From Anaspis maculata (lineage: Eukaryota > Arthropoda > Insecta > Coleoptera > Scraptiidae), in NCBI GenBank assembly GCA_949128115.1, contig OX421965.1, forward strand, positions 29,755,681-29,819,680: a DNA stretch of 64,000 nt, in the 5' to 3' direction. Within the stretch, counting starts at the first letter, position 1; the number at the start of each line of letters is the position of its first letter. Under the pieces are notes generated by a model that did not search any database, was not told the DNA's origin, and saw only the letters and a list, made by a program, of their open reading frames with translations. Position numbers and translations under genes: made by a program. Of the stretch, positions 1 through 10,494 are shown in pieces.

Positions 1-2
1 AT

Positions 3-1805
3 AACTACAACGTCACTACTAATCACTCAAATAATATCGATCGAGAACAAAATATTTTAAACCAATTAAGGCTCGATCATCCTCATTTAGAAGAAAAAGA
101 GATCATTCACAAAGCTGGGAAATTGAATAAAAATGCTGATGCACTTTCGCGTATCAGAATAAATCCAGTCACAGCAAATCCACCTTCATCTCCAGATGAA
201 GAAGATGAGTCAATAATCAATCGTAACGAGACACCAGACTTAATTGATTTCAATGCAAATCCAGACTACGAATTCGAAATCGAATATGACAGATTTATTA
301 ACGAACAACCTTCAATAAATTCTGATTTAATAAAAGAGACAAACGACTATGTGACACTTGCTTACCACAAAAATATAATAGCATTCATTCCCAATAATGA
401 AAATGAGGATACACCCCATATTGCAACCTATGTCGCAGATACATGTACTACAGAAAGAAATTTGAATCTAACTGAAACATTGACTATCAAAAACAGCTTA
501 AAGGTCACTAATCGAAAATACTATTTCATCAAATTGCCCGTAGACAATTTATCAAGACTTTCTCAAAAAGATTTATTCAGACTTCTCTACGAGATCAAAG
601 AAAATTTAGAACCTAAAGAATATCATTTGAACAAGGTCAATCACCTACCATTGAAAAGAATTTTGAGTCATTTATTCAACGCTGATACTTTCAAATTCCA
701 TATTTGCCATGATATAATCAAATTGCAAAAAGACCTAACGCCTGAAGAAAAGAACGAAATAATGTCGAAATGGCATTCCTCAAAGAATAATTTACATAAA
801 GGTATCAATGAAACATTTCGAAGAATACGTGAACAACATTTATGGCCCAATATGAAAACAGATATAGAAGAATTTGTAAAACGGTGTCAGACTTGTAATC
901 AATCGAAGATTAATAGGCAAAACACAGATTTTCCCCTCGTAATTACAAAAACACCAGAACGACCATTTCAACACATAAACATGGACACACTAGACGTACA
1001 TCCCCAGTTACATCTTCTGACAATTGTTGACAACTTTTCAAAATATGCACAGGCTTATCCAATTCCTAACAAACAAGCAAGAAGCGTTACTGATAAATTA
1101 TTATTGTACTTCCAACACTACCCTGTACCACAACTAATTCATGTAGATGCCGGAAGCGAATTTATGAACCAATCGTTCAAAAATCTAATCGAATTGTACG
1201 ACATTAGACTAACTGTCAGTCCCACTGATCATCCCCAATCTAATGGGCAAGTGGAACGTTTTCACGCCACATTGATGGATTCTATTAGAAGTTTCCACAT
1301 CGATTATCCTCATAAACCTGTAGTTGACGCACTACCTTTCGCTATAAAAACATATAACCTTAGTAAGTCAGCTTCAACCAAATTCACCCCTCAGGAAATT
1401 GTTTTTGGACATATTGATCCATCTAGAGATAATATTTTTACCAATGAAGCAGAACTTCAAGATGATTACCAGAGACTCATGAGAAATTACGCACAATATG
1501 TTAACAAAAAAGTCATTTCCAATATCGATAGTTCCAAACAAAAATCAAAGGAACGTTTTGACAAACATGTAAAAGAAAATAGACCTCAGTACAAACTTGG
1601 TCAATCAGTGTTTTTAAGAAAACCATCAAGACAATCCAAATTGTCCCCCACATATCTTGGTCCCTACAAAATAACCAGACTCTTACCTCCGAATTGCGTA
1701 GAGCTACTAACTTCCAATAATAAATATATGACTGTCAACTTTGACCGGATAAAACCGTCAAATATAGAATCAGACGAAGACCAAGACCCAAATACCTCAG
1801 ACTAG
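3..1805 (+). CDS. pol: pol polyprotein, C-terminal part: end of RNase H and complete integrase (partial at 5' end)
   Basis: The frame is open from the window edge, so the true start lies upstream. It begins in the tail of the RNase H region, where the motif NADALSR (about 129-149) is the usual end of gypsy RNase H. Integrase follows: an N-terminal zinc-binding HHCC module (His codon at 774, CxxC at 884-895), then a DDE core with Asp at 984, Asp at 1146 and Glu at 1254. There are exactly 35 residues between the last two, the DD35E spacing of retroviral-type integrases. A GPY/F module (Gly-Pro-Tyr at 1659-1667) lies near the C-terminus. The enzyme would process LTR ends and join element DNA to the chromosome. 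No stop or frameshift interrupts the frame, which ends in TAG at 1803-1805. The next frame (env) starts 258 bases downstream. Confidence 0.93.
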   Translation, partial: NYNVTTNHSNNIDREQNILNQLRLDHPHLEEKEIIHKAGKLNKNADALSRIRINPVTANPPSSPDEEDESIINRNETPDLIDFNANPDYEFEIEYDRFINEQPSINSDLIKETNDYVTLAYHKNIIAFIPNNENEDTPHIATYVADTCTTERNLNLTETLTIKNSLKVTNRKYYFIKLPVDNLSRLSQKDLFRLLYEIKENLEPKEYHLNKVNHLPLKRILSHLFNADTFKFHICHDIIKLQKDLTPEEKNEIMSKWHSSKNNLHKGINETFRRIREQHLWPNMKTDIEEFVKRCQTCNQSKINRQNTDFPLVITKTPERPFQHINMDTLDVHPQLHLLTIVDNFSKYAQAYPIPNKQARSVTDKLLLYFQHYPVPQLIHVDAGSEFMNQSFKNLIELYDIRLTVSPTDHPQSNGQVERFHATLMDSIRSFHIDYPHKPVVDALPFAIKTYNLSKSASTKFTPQEIVFGHIDPSRDNIFTNEAELQDDYQRLMRNYAQYVNKKVISNIDSSKQKSKERFDKHVKENRPQYKLGQSVFLRKPSRQSKLSPTYLGPYKITRLLPPNCVELLTSNNKYMTVNFDRIKPSNIESDEDQDPNTSD

Positions 1806-2063
1806 GTATTTAACAAATAATCCCTGCTGTTTTGGGACCTTTAAGAATAAAGCAGACGTAAATCCAAATGCGTGTCGTAAAAGGCGACTAAATAGGACTT
1901 AATACAAGAATTTTTGAAAAACTCTGACGACGTTTGGCAGACGTCAACCATTATGTTCAAAGAACACCTTTTTCCCCATAATTATGATTATATACACATA
2001 ATTCTATTCCCTGTAATTGTTTTATCTAGTCATCTGTGAACAAATAATTGTTACAGATCAATC
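1806..2063 (+). other. Non-coding spacer between pol and env
   Basis: This short AT-rich spacer has no coding potential. It probably contains the acceptor region for a spliced env message, because env has no promoter of its own in this class of element. No other signal is clear. Confidence 0.5.
2051..2056 (+). promoter_or_regulatory. Candidate splice acceptor for env subgenomic RNA
   Basis: The sequence TTACAG ends 7 bases before the env ATG at 2064. Errantivirus envelope proteins are made from a spliced RNA, so an acceptor just upstream of env is expected. The polypyrimidine tract is weak and the donor lies outside the window. Confidence 0.4.
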
Positions 2064-4016
2064 ATGGACAAGACTCCATCTAAAATCTTTATTTTCCTAT
2101 TCCTTATTAATTTTTCTTATTCCAATATCCAAATCAAAGACCTAAACAATACCATAGGACTATTTTACGAAAAAGAGAGAGAAATAAAAATAACTTCAGA
2201 TATTTGGAAACTAGTAGTGTATAAAGACATTAATCACTTACAAGAAACGTACGAACATAATTTGCAAATTTTAAATACCCTAACAACTGTACTTTTGAAA
2301 GATGAACACGATGAAAATGTAAGATTTCGAACTTTTTCCCTTACGATAAAACCCCATCTTGATATTCTAAAAGCGATTTCAAATAAAATCGATAATATGT
2401 TAACAGAAATTAAATTCGAAACAATCCGAGTAAGACGAGGACTTGCAAACGGTGTTGGAACCGTATGGAAATTTATAACAGGAAATCTAGATGCCTCCGA
2501 CGGAGAATATTTTAGCAAATGTATAGACAAATTAGAAAGAGACGATTCAGAAATTCAAAACTTAATTAAAGACCAAATTAAAGTCACAACAAGTACCATT
2601 CGAAATTTTAACGGAACGATTAGAAAATTACAAATCGACGAACAAACATTCAACGAAGATATGAAAGTAATAGAAAACGAAATTAAAACCCTTTTTGGGA
2701 GTCAAAAATATTTTGAGCATCAATTAAAATTGATGAATAATTGTGAACAACTTCTAGAATCATTCACATTAATTTCAGAAGAACTTACTGATATAGTCAA
2801 TAGTTTAACCTTTGCGAAATTAAAAGTAATCCACCCATCGATAATTAAACCTAGAAATTTACTCAGCGAATTGATAGACATCAATAGACATCTAACGCGA
2901 AATAACTTACCATTCAAACCCACTTTGGAAAATCTTCCCCAGTTATTAAATCTTTTTAAACTTCAAGCATTTCAGACAAAAAACAGGTTAATATTTGTAA
3001 TAATAATACCTTTAATAAATCAGGATACCTTCGACCTTTACCATCTCTACTCTGTACCAACCAAAGATCCTTCTACAAACCTTTTCCATACTATCATCCC
3101 CGAATCAAAGATGATAGCATTATCAAAAGATAAGAGAACTTACATCAAGATCCATGACCTCGACACTTGCCAAGAAATGGACGACAGAACCGCCATATGT
3201 CAAGATTTAATTCCTCTTGACTCGACCCAAGGACCATGTGAGGTCATCCTCATCACGACACTCCAAAACTCCGACAAATGCAAGCCACTAATTATGAATG
3301 TAATCAACCATAACATTCAGTACATCGGCAAGAACCAATGGTTACTAGTCCTACCATCAAAGTTGGCAATTACCTACACCTGCCCTAATCAAGGTACAAC
3401 CACCAAACTTCTGGAGGGCAACAAACTCATCACGTTACAAAAACGGTGTAATGCATATACTGGCATTTATCAACTATATGCTAAAGAAGAACAAACTTCC
3501 AACTATACAGAAGAGAACTTCATCCCTCAAATTCCATTCGAATGCTGCGAGGAACAAACATCAAAAGAAGAGTTCCATTTAAAACCACTTAAAATCAACC
3601 AGTTCAACTTGGACGACTTAAATGTCGCCGCTCACAAACTTGGCGAGCTTGAAGAAGAACTCAAAACGTTAAATCAAGAGCCCTTCGCAACAAAGTACCT
3701 CAGCGCATCCACCATCTGGACCCTGACCATCCTTGTTATAATAATTGTAACAGTCATCTGCTGTAAATGTGGCTGTTGCCGCCACTTCATTGGCTACATG
3801 AAAAGTTCACCTTCTAACAACCCCAGACCTGACGACAGGGGTTGCTGTGCAAAAATCTATAACTTTTGCAATATCAATCCAAAACCACACCGTAGAACAT
3901 CTATTCACCAGTGGAACATCGAGTTGCAACCGACACTCGAACTACAAACTGAAGAGACGCCTCTGGAAGCAGCAGCCGTCTCAAGAAATACGAGGCAGCA
4001 AAGAAAAGCCTTGTGA
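2064..4016 (+). CDS. env: Envelope glycoprotein (errantivirus / baculovirus F-like Env)
   Basis: The 650-residue frame starts at ATG 2064 with a basic then hydrophobic signal peptide (residues about 1-20). A furin-type site RVRR is at residues 122-125 (from base 2427), followed directly by a Gly/Ala-rich segment in the position of a fusion peptide. Many N-linked glycosylation-type sites and paired cysteines occur in the ectodomain. A single hydrophobic membrane anchor (about 549-573) leads into a Cys-rich stretch and a roughly 75-residue cytoplasmic tail. This arrangement is that of the insect gypsy Env related to baculovirus F proteins, a class I-like membrane fusion protein acting at the particle surface. 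The frame is intact. It is separated from pol by 258 bases and presumably expressed by splicing. Family assignment is by architecture; I could not run a profile search. Confidence 0.85.
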   Translation: MDKTPSKIFIFLFLINFSYSNIQIKDLNNTIGLFYEKEREIKITSDIWKLVVYKDINHLQETYEHNLQILNTLTTVLLKDEHDENVRFRTFSLTIKPHLDILKAISNKIDNMLTEIKFETIRVRRGLANGVGTVWKFITGNLDASDGEYFSKCIDKLERDDSEIQNLIKDQIKVTTSTIRNFNGTIRKLQIDEQTFNEDMKVIENEIKTLFGSQKYFEHQLKLMNNCEQLLESFTLISEELTDIVNSLTFAKLKVIHPSIIKPRNLLSELIDINRHLTRNNLPFKPTLENLPQLLNLFKLQAFQTKNRLIFVIIIPLINQDTFDLYHLYSVPTKDPSTNLFHTIIPESKMIALSKDKRTYIKIHDLDTCQEMDDRTAICQDLIPLDSTQGPCEVILITTLQNSDKCKPLIMNVINHNIQYIGKNQWLLVLPSKLAITYTCPNQGTTTKLLEGNKLITLQKRCNAYTGIYQLYAKEEQTSNYTEENFIPQIPFECCEEQTSKEEFHLKPLKINQFNLDDLNVAAHKLGELEEELKTLNQEPFATKYLSASTIWTLTILVIIIVTVICCKCGCCRHFIGYMKSSPSNNPRPDDRGCCAKIYNFCNINPKPHRRTSIHQWNIELQPTLELQTEETPLEAAAVSRNTRQQRKAL

Positions 4017-4258
4017 ACAAACTTTGCAGTGCGCGAAGTGTTTAAAAGCAGAGCTTATACGAAGTGAAAAGTGCTCGTGACCCTAAAAGACACTTTCTTT
4101 TAATTTGTAATCTTTTAATTTTAAGTCTTTAGTACTTAACGATTTTGTTATTTCAGTTTTTAGCTTACTTACCTTTTATGTCAATAATTTTATATTTTTA
4201 GAATTTTAAAAAATTTACCTCTATTTTTATTTTCAGTTCATTTTATAAAATTCTATCT
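4017..4258 (+). other. Untranslated region between env and the polypurine tract
   Basis: This AT-rich, T-run-containing sequence follows the env stop codon and leads to the polypurine tract. No frame of interest is present. Confidence 0.5.
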
Positions 4259-4270
4259 AAAAGGGGGAGG
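4259..4270 (+). other. Polypurine tract (plus-strand primer)
   Basis: A run of A and G (AAAAGGGGGAGG) lies immediately before the first base of the 3' LTR. This is the expected site of plus-strand DNA priming during reverse transcription. Confidence 0.8.
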
Positions 4271-4325
4271 TGTTACGATCCCGTCATGAATAAGATTAGT
4301 TTTGCTTACTTAGCACCCTGCTGTT

Positions 4326-4333
4326 TATATATA
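4326..4333 (+). promoter_or_regulatory. LTR TATA box
   Basis: TATATATA lies inside the LTR, about 55 bases from its start and upstream of the polyadenylation signal, in the order U3-R-U5. In a 3' LTR it would fire outward into flanking DNA if active. Confidence 0.5.
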
Positions 4334-4457
4334 CGACTTCATGCAGTTAGCGCATATCACAATTTTCTGTATCATGACCGAGTGCACGTCGCACGCATAA
4401 ATTGTCGATCCGTTATTACGTTCTAAACTTGTACGAATTAAATTATTTTCACAGTTT

Positions 4458-4463
4458 AATAAA
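4458..4463 (+). terminator. LTR polyadenylation signal
   Basis: A canonical AATAAA hexamer sits near the end of the LTR, followed by a T-rich stretch, in the expected position for 3'-end formation of the genomic RNA. Confidence 0.55.
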
Positions 4464-4514
4464 GTTAATATTTTTTAAAAAGGCTTTTTCAAAAACAAAC
4501 ACGTAAAACCCACA

Positions 4515-5985
4515 TCGCGTTCCATTGAAAACAACATGGTTGTTTGTCGGAATATCAAGTTGCAGCTCGATATCTCCAAGAACAACTGATTTATTGGAGA
4601 AAGAAAAAAATCAAGACGCTTCACTTTTTCCAGCGTATTTCAAAAATGCCTCAAGATATTTCAAAACTGTTTGCAGCATCTTCATGAGTATGAAGTATGA
4701 GTACTTCACCCTGTATAAAGTGTCTGCACGATTTGCGCATACGTCCCCACATCCAGATTGATCCAGGGGGGTCTCAGCAACAGGCATGCAAAGTGACAAT
4801 GCTTGGTATAAAAGTGCAAGGTATTTCCCACTAACGTCCGGACTATAACGAGCTCTTTATACATGCTGTCTTTTGCCTTAATCTATGAATTCCCTATACT
4901 TCCCTCTCTGTCTATCGTCATCAACGAGTCGTTACCAAGATACAGACCAACCCTCGATGTCTCGTGTCCAATTTGCCAAATAACCTAGAAGGGCTCCCCT
5001 ATCTCTTTTATGGTTTCCACAAAGTTTTTGGCTATGGGTAAAGAAAATAATGTGAAGAAAATCATATTTTGCCTCACTGTTATGGTTAAAAATATTACAG
5101 TTGCGATAGAAAAGTGCGTCACAGAGATCACGCCCTTGACGACTTTGGGCACTTGTTCGAGGATTTTATCGAATATTTTCATGGTCTTCCGTAATTGATC
5201 ACAAATAACGTTTGTCTCTTCCAGCTCCTCGTACCGTCATCAATCTGTCTTTCATGATTGTATACTAGTTAGAAAGATATATTGTTTCGCCGGCGTGTAA
5301 GAAAAAGGTCCGCCAGTTCGATACAAGAAATAATCTCCCCGGGGAGTTCCTGCTCCTCTTGACAATAACAGATTAACGCCTATAGACAAAGAATTATCAT
5401 CCCGGCAGCTTCCCGGCTCATTCACCATTGCTCGCCGATAGCGCAACACCACCCACCCATCTAAAACTACTTGTCTTATTCATACATATAAATTCCGTGC
5501 TGTAGCTGGGGCACTTAACGCACATGCCGGAAAAAAATTGGAGACGTTTCAAATTTATTTTTGAGACGTTTTAAAACACACGTCGCGCACACATGAGCTT
5601 TTAGCGCACGTTTTTCTCCATCTCTATTATTGCGCGATGAAATAAGTATATTTTGATGACAAGAATGATTGCGCGGAACTATTCCTCTCGCGCGCGCGAC
5701 TGATTTAATTCCGGAATGATCGGAATGACCCAGTTTGCGGTGCAATTTCGGTCCGCGGAGAAAATCCCCGTAATACGTTTATTATTGCATTACGTAATTT
5801 GCACTAAACCCGGGTATAGGGCGGACGCTTGCACGCCAAAAGTTTACAGGGAGCTTTTATAGTTTTCGAACGCGAAAGCAATAACAAAATAAAATAGTTG
5901 GTGGCTGTTTCTTCTTTTCGCTCGCCGTGCCGCACGACGACGTGAAACTTTTATTGGCATGATGGTGGTGGTGGTGGTGGTGGTG
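4515..5985. other. Unassigned sequence, no gene recognised
   Basis: Open frames here are short and overlap on both strands, with no recognisable domain. A short (GTG)n tract at 5963-5985 abuts the next element. CG- and GC-alternating bits occur around 5690. I see no RNA gene and no inverted repeat of note. Confidence 0.5.
5963..5985 (+). repeat. (GTG)n microsatellite at the left edge of a fold-back element
   Basis: About seven GTG/TGG units run up to the first base of the fold-back element. The right flank of that element also starts GTGGTG (9498-9503), so the repeat either supplied or mimics the target duplication. Confidence 0.8.
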
Positions 5986-8900
5986 TAGTCCAGGACCGTT
6001 TGATAATTTTATATGGTAGAGGTAGACATCTTTGATATAAAGCTGAGTTTTTGCAGAGACATTCGGAAGCATGTTCTTATTCACCAAAAAAAAGTCCCCA
6101 AGTGTCCCGTTGGCGCTAGCCGAGTTATGGGGTGAAAACCGCCCCTAAAAGTGACACGGTGCTGGTTTTTCTCATTTCCCTGCCAAACGGTCACTTGCAC
6201 GTAAAATAAGTATAGGACTCAAAATATTTCCCACTAAATTCTGCATCGAAAAGGTTCTATCAACCACATGCCTAGGTCCCACCCAATTCACGTAAACAGC
6301 TGTTGAAGTGGGGGGTAGTTTCAAGCGCGTCACGAGAAATTTATGTAACGCTGTGTTTCAAGGTAGATATCTGATAAATGGCTGGTCTGACAAAAAAACC
6401 GTTGTGAACGAAATTGCTCATCATCATGTTCTGCACACGATGCATGAGTTTTCAATCCCTTTGGATTTTTTTTTTGGGTTATATCACGAAAAAGTGCCCT
6501 ATATGCAATGCAGAAATTTCAAATAAATTGAAATTTCACAATCGCTTTTGGTCCTAAAAGGCCGTTCTTTGACACTGGTCATCACTGATATATTCTTAGT
6601 CAAATAAAAAAAGTCCCCGCCCGTCCTCCCCACATTAACTAAGTTTTGAGGGGGTAAACCACCCTTAAAGTGACTTCCAACTGGTTTTTCTCAATTTTCG
6701 GCTGAACGGTTGCTCAAATGCAAAATTGGTAGGTGACCAAAAATATTTCTGAATAAATTTTTCATCGAAAAGGTCTAATACACTATTCAGCTAACTCCCA
6801 CCCAGCTCTTGCAATCACCGTTCGAAGTTCTACAAGTTCGAAGAGCGCGATTTAGACACCCGCTCCGACGTCGCTTAATAGCGGATATCTCAAAAACGGC
6901 TTGTTGTAGAATAAAAATGGAGGAGATTTAATTTATAGGGCAAAATATGTTTCATGAGGTGCGAGTAATGATTTTTAGTTTTACGGATGATATGAATGAG
7001 TTTCAGCGGTTCCTAAATCGTCTCCCAAATAAGAAAAATTAAAAATTTCCTGGTTATGTGCCTGTTAAACACAGATTTTTTTGTAACTGATCAATATATA
7101 AATTTAAAGTTGCTCATCGCTGAATTGGCAAAGAATTGTGCGTCGAATGAAGTTTTGCTCATTTGGTTGGTCTTAACCTAAGCTGTGCAAAACACGTACA
7201 AAGTTTGGGGTAATTCCGAACACGCAGAGAAAAACTTGTATAACTCCGTCTATAGAAGCGTGTATCTCAAAACTGGCTGGTTTAACAGAAAAATGCACTA
7301 AGAAAGAATTGATAGAGTGGAGTGTCCTCTACAAGATGCATATCTTGTTTTTTCTCTAATTCAAAAATTTCATGAGCTACGCTCGTTTTTCATAAGAATC
7401 TCGAAGGAAATAGAGATTTCACGCTGGGTTTTGCATTCTGCCCTTTTACAATGAATTATATATAAACATTTCAAATGTCTAGAACAATAATTTCCATTAA
7501 GGGTATCACAGATATGGTGACTAGCAATGAAATAATAATAATACTAATAATAATTTTGATAGTAATGGTAACAACACAAATTTAAAAAAAAAACTGGTTT
7601 TCTCAAGTCCACCGAGTACAGCAGCCGAAGGCTGTGGAAAAAGACGCCTTTGAATTGTCATAATAATAATAATAATAATAATAATGATAAATTGACTTTA
7701 TTTCCAGGCGGCATCCAGCACTGTGCTGAATGCTGAATGAGTGATGTACCTACTTTTACACTGATTTTCCAATAACACGTTTACGTCATTGTCCTTCGAA
7801 TCAAATATGATTGTTCTTATTCTTGATAAATCGGTGTACAATATGACAGTCCGAATACGTTGTTTTATACAGCCTTGATGGATGCTGTCCTCGGTGGACT
7901 TGAGAAATCCAGTTTTTTTTTTAAATTTGTGTTGTTACCATTACTATTATTATTATTATTATTATTTCATTGCAAGTCACCATTTTTGTGATACCCTTGA
8001 TGGAAATTATTGTTCTAGACATTTTAAATATATATAATTCATTGTAAAAGGGCAAAATGCAAAACCCAGCGTGAAATCTCTATTTCCTTCAAGATTCGTA
8101 TGAAAAACGAGCGTAGCTCATGAAATTTTTGAATTAGAGGAAAAACAATATATGCCTCCTGTAGATGACACTCCACTCTATCAATTCTTTTTCCGTGCAT
8201 TTTTCCGTTAAACCAGCCAGTTTTGAGATACACGCTTCTATAGACGGAGTTATACAAGTTTTTCTCTGCGTGTTCGGAATTACCCTAAACTTTGTACGTG
8301 TTTTGCACAGCTTAAGTTAAGACCAACCAAATGAGCAAAACTTCATTCGACGCACAATTCCTTGCCAATTCAGCGATGAGCAATTTGAAATTTATATATT
8401 GATCAGTTACAAGAAAATCTGTGTTTAACAGGCACATAACCAGGAAATTTTTAATTTTTCTTATTTGGGAGACGATTTAGGAACCGCTGAAACTCATTCA
8501 TATCATCCGTAAAACTAAAAATCATTACCCGCACCTTATGAAACATATTTTGCCCCATAAAGTAAACTTCCTCCATTTTTATTCTACAACAAGCCGTTTT
8601 TGAGATATCCGCTATTAAGCGGCGTCGGAGCGGGTGTCTAAATCGCGCTCTTCGAACTTGTAGAACTTCGAACGGTGATTGCAAGAGCTGGGTGGAAGTT
8701 AGCTGAATAGTGTATTCGACCTTTTCGATGCGAAATTCACTCAGAAATATTTTTGGTCACCTACCAATTTTGCATTTGAGCAACCGTTTAGCCGAAAATT
8801 GAGAAAAACCAGTTGGAAGTCACTTTAAGGGTGGTTTACCCCCTCAAAACTTAGTTAATGTGGGGAGGACGGGCGGGGACTTTTTTTATTTGACTAAGAA

Positions 8901-9497
8901 TATATCAGTGATGACCAGTGTCAAAGAGCGGCCTTTCAGGACCAAAAGCGATTGTGAAATTTCAATTTATTTGAAATTTCTGCATTGCATATAGGGCACT
9001 TTTTCGTGATATAACTCAAAAAAAAAAATCCAAAGGGATTGAAAACTCATGCGTCGTGTGCAGAACATGATGATGAGCAATTTCGTTTGCAACGGTTTTT
9101 TTGTCAGATCAGCCATTCATCAGATATCTACCTTGAAACACAGCGTTACATGAATTTCTCGTGACGCGCTTGAAACTACCCCCCACTTCAACCGCTGTTT
9201 ACGTGAATTGGGTGGGACCTAGGCATGTGGTTGATAGAATCTTTTCGATGCACAATTTAGTGGAGAATATTTTGAGTCCTATATTTATTTTACGTGCAAG
9301 TGACCGTTTGGCAGAAAAATGAGAAAAATCAGCACCGTGTCACTTTTAGGGGCGGTTTTCACCCCATATTTAGGCTAGCGCCAACGGGACACTTGGGGAC
9401 TTTTTTTTGGTGAATAAGAACATGCTTCCGAATGTCTCTGCAAAAACTCAGCTTTATATCAAAGATGTCTACCTCATTTCAAATCGGTCCTGGACTA
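5986..9497. mobile_element. Large fold-back (palindromic) element, 3.5 kb, TAGTCCAGG termini
   Basis: The left arm (5986-7623) is the reverse complement of the right arm (7884-9497) along its length with modest divergence; about 260 bases of unpaired sequence lie between. The ends are TAGTCCAGGACCG and its complement. The flanks are GTGGTG on both sides (5980-5985 and 9498-9503), a possible 6 bp (or 3 bp) target duplication, although the left flank is a microsatellite. Each arm contains about three diverged copies of a block that includes an AAAAAGTCCCC box and a 'TATCT..AAA..GGCT' box, so the arms are themselves degenerate tandem repeats. No transposase is encoded; the small frames inside are not conserved between arms. 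Classification is open. Confidence 0.85.
7624..7883. other. Loop region of the 5986-9497 fold-back element
   Basis: This unpaired sequence contains an (AAT)n run at about 7660-7686 and no recognisable gene. A (TAT)n run at about 7940-7966 lies just inside the right arm. Confidence 0.6.
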
Positions 9498-10096
9498 GTG
9501 GTGCTTATTGCCGCCGCCCTCCTTTATATCGGTCTCAATTCTGACTTTGCACTTTGTGGAAAATTATTCAATGGAATTGCCGGTATGTGCTGGCGGGCGG
9601 CTACTTTTGCAGAGCTCTCACATCACAGACATTATTCTCCTTCGATATGAACAGTGCGATGAAAACGTGGTGGCAGAAGAACATAGCTTGAGAGAAATCA
9701 ACGCTAAACAACGTAAAGCGCAGCTGAAAGTTGGATGAGTGACCGGCCGACCAATCCATACATTTACAATCGATGATACATACTTTGTTTTCAAAGCCAA
9801 CCCTTATATGTTTTCAGTGCAGTCTAGCAATAATTATTTCATCATCTATTAGATGCAGCCACATAATGAATAAGTGATTGTGAAATACCTGCTTCAAAAA
9901 AATACCGTGAACTACCGCTGTTTTCTTTGTCATGAAATTTGAAAGGTCAATTTGTAAATTATCTCCAGAACGCTGAACTAATGTGGTGCTTTACGGATTT
10001 TGGTAAAAATTGAATTCAAATACTAGAGCCTTCGTAGAGCTCACATACTCGTTATTTGATTTTTTGCATTCATTTAGGCTCCGAAAAAAAAAGTTC

Positions 10097-10112
10097 CGCG
10101 TGACGTCACGCG
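10097..10112. promoter_or_regulatory. Perfect 16-bp palindrome containing a CRE core
   Basis: CGCGTGACGTCACGCG is a perfect palindrome with the full cAMP-response element TGACGTCA at its centre. A locally CG-richer stretch follows (10130-10260) and an ATG-initiated 62-codon frame begins at 10306. This could be a host promoter element, but CRE cores also occur by chance; another TGACGTCA is seen at 11839. Confidence 0.35.
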
Positions 10113-10305
10113 TACTGATACTCAAGTACCTACGTTAACAGGTGGCGCCAGGTGAAGCAGAAATATTCGTTGTCGGACCTCGTACGGACTAAGCAACGCG
10201 AACGCGGTAAATTCTGCCGAGCGACGAACAGCTGATCCCGAAAAAAATCTCTGTGTCAATAATTTTGACGTGTTTTGACTGTTTTTTGTTGAAATGTGGG
10301 CATAG

Positions 10306-10494
10306 ATGAACAATGTGAATGCAATCATTCGCTGTGTGCTCGAAAAGCACTCGAATATTTCCAATATCTTCCTGGTGGGTATTGGAGAAAGAAAAAAACT
10401 GATTCAGCCAAACTCAAATCTTGGGGTGCTCACAGAAAAACTCAAGAATGCCGTCAGAAACTCTCATTTGGTCTGCAGCTCTCACCCAGCCTGA
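10306..10494 (+). CDS. Small ORF of uncertain reality (62 codons)
   Basis: The frame starts at an ATG about 190 bases downstream of the CRE-like palindrome and ends at TGA. It has no recognised domain. A GTGGGT splice-donor-like sequence falls inside it at about 10373, so it could equally be part of a first exon or nothing at all. It is listed only because of its promoter-like context. Confidence 0.12.
   Translation: MNNVNAIIRCVLEKHSNISNIFLVGIGERKKLIQPNSNLGVLTEKLKNAVRNSHLVCSSHPA

Larger units (their letters stand above)
1..4514 (+). mobile_element. 3' half of an env-bearing Ty3/gypsy (errantivirus-type) LTR retrotransposon
   Basis: The order integrase frame, envelope frame, polypurine tract and 3' LTR is visible on the plus strand. 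The 5' LTR, gag, protease and most of reverse transcriptase/RNase H lie to the left of the window. Both visible frames are uninterrupted, which suggests a fairly recent insertion. Elements of this layout are vertically inherited insect endogenous retroviruses; an env frame distinguishes them from ordinary gypsy elements. The 5' end and the target-site duplication cannot be seen, so copy integrity is unknown. Confidence 0.9.
4271..4514 (+). repeat. 3' LTR of the env-bearing gypsy element
   Basis: The LTR starts with TGTTACG directly after the polypurine tract. It holds a TATA box (TATATATA, 4326-4333), an initiator-like TCACAAT about 30 bases further on, and a polyadenylation signal AATAAA at 4458-4463. 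The 3' boundary is less certain: I place it at the CCACA at about 4514, because no exact CGTAACA counterpart of the start is seen. At about 244 bp it is short but within the range for gypsy elements. The matching 5' LTR is outside the window. Confidence 0.75.
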
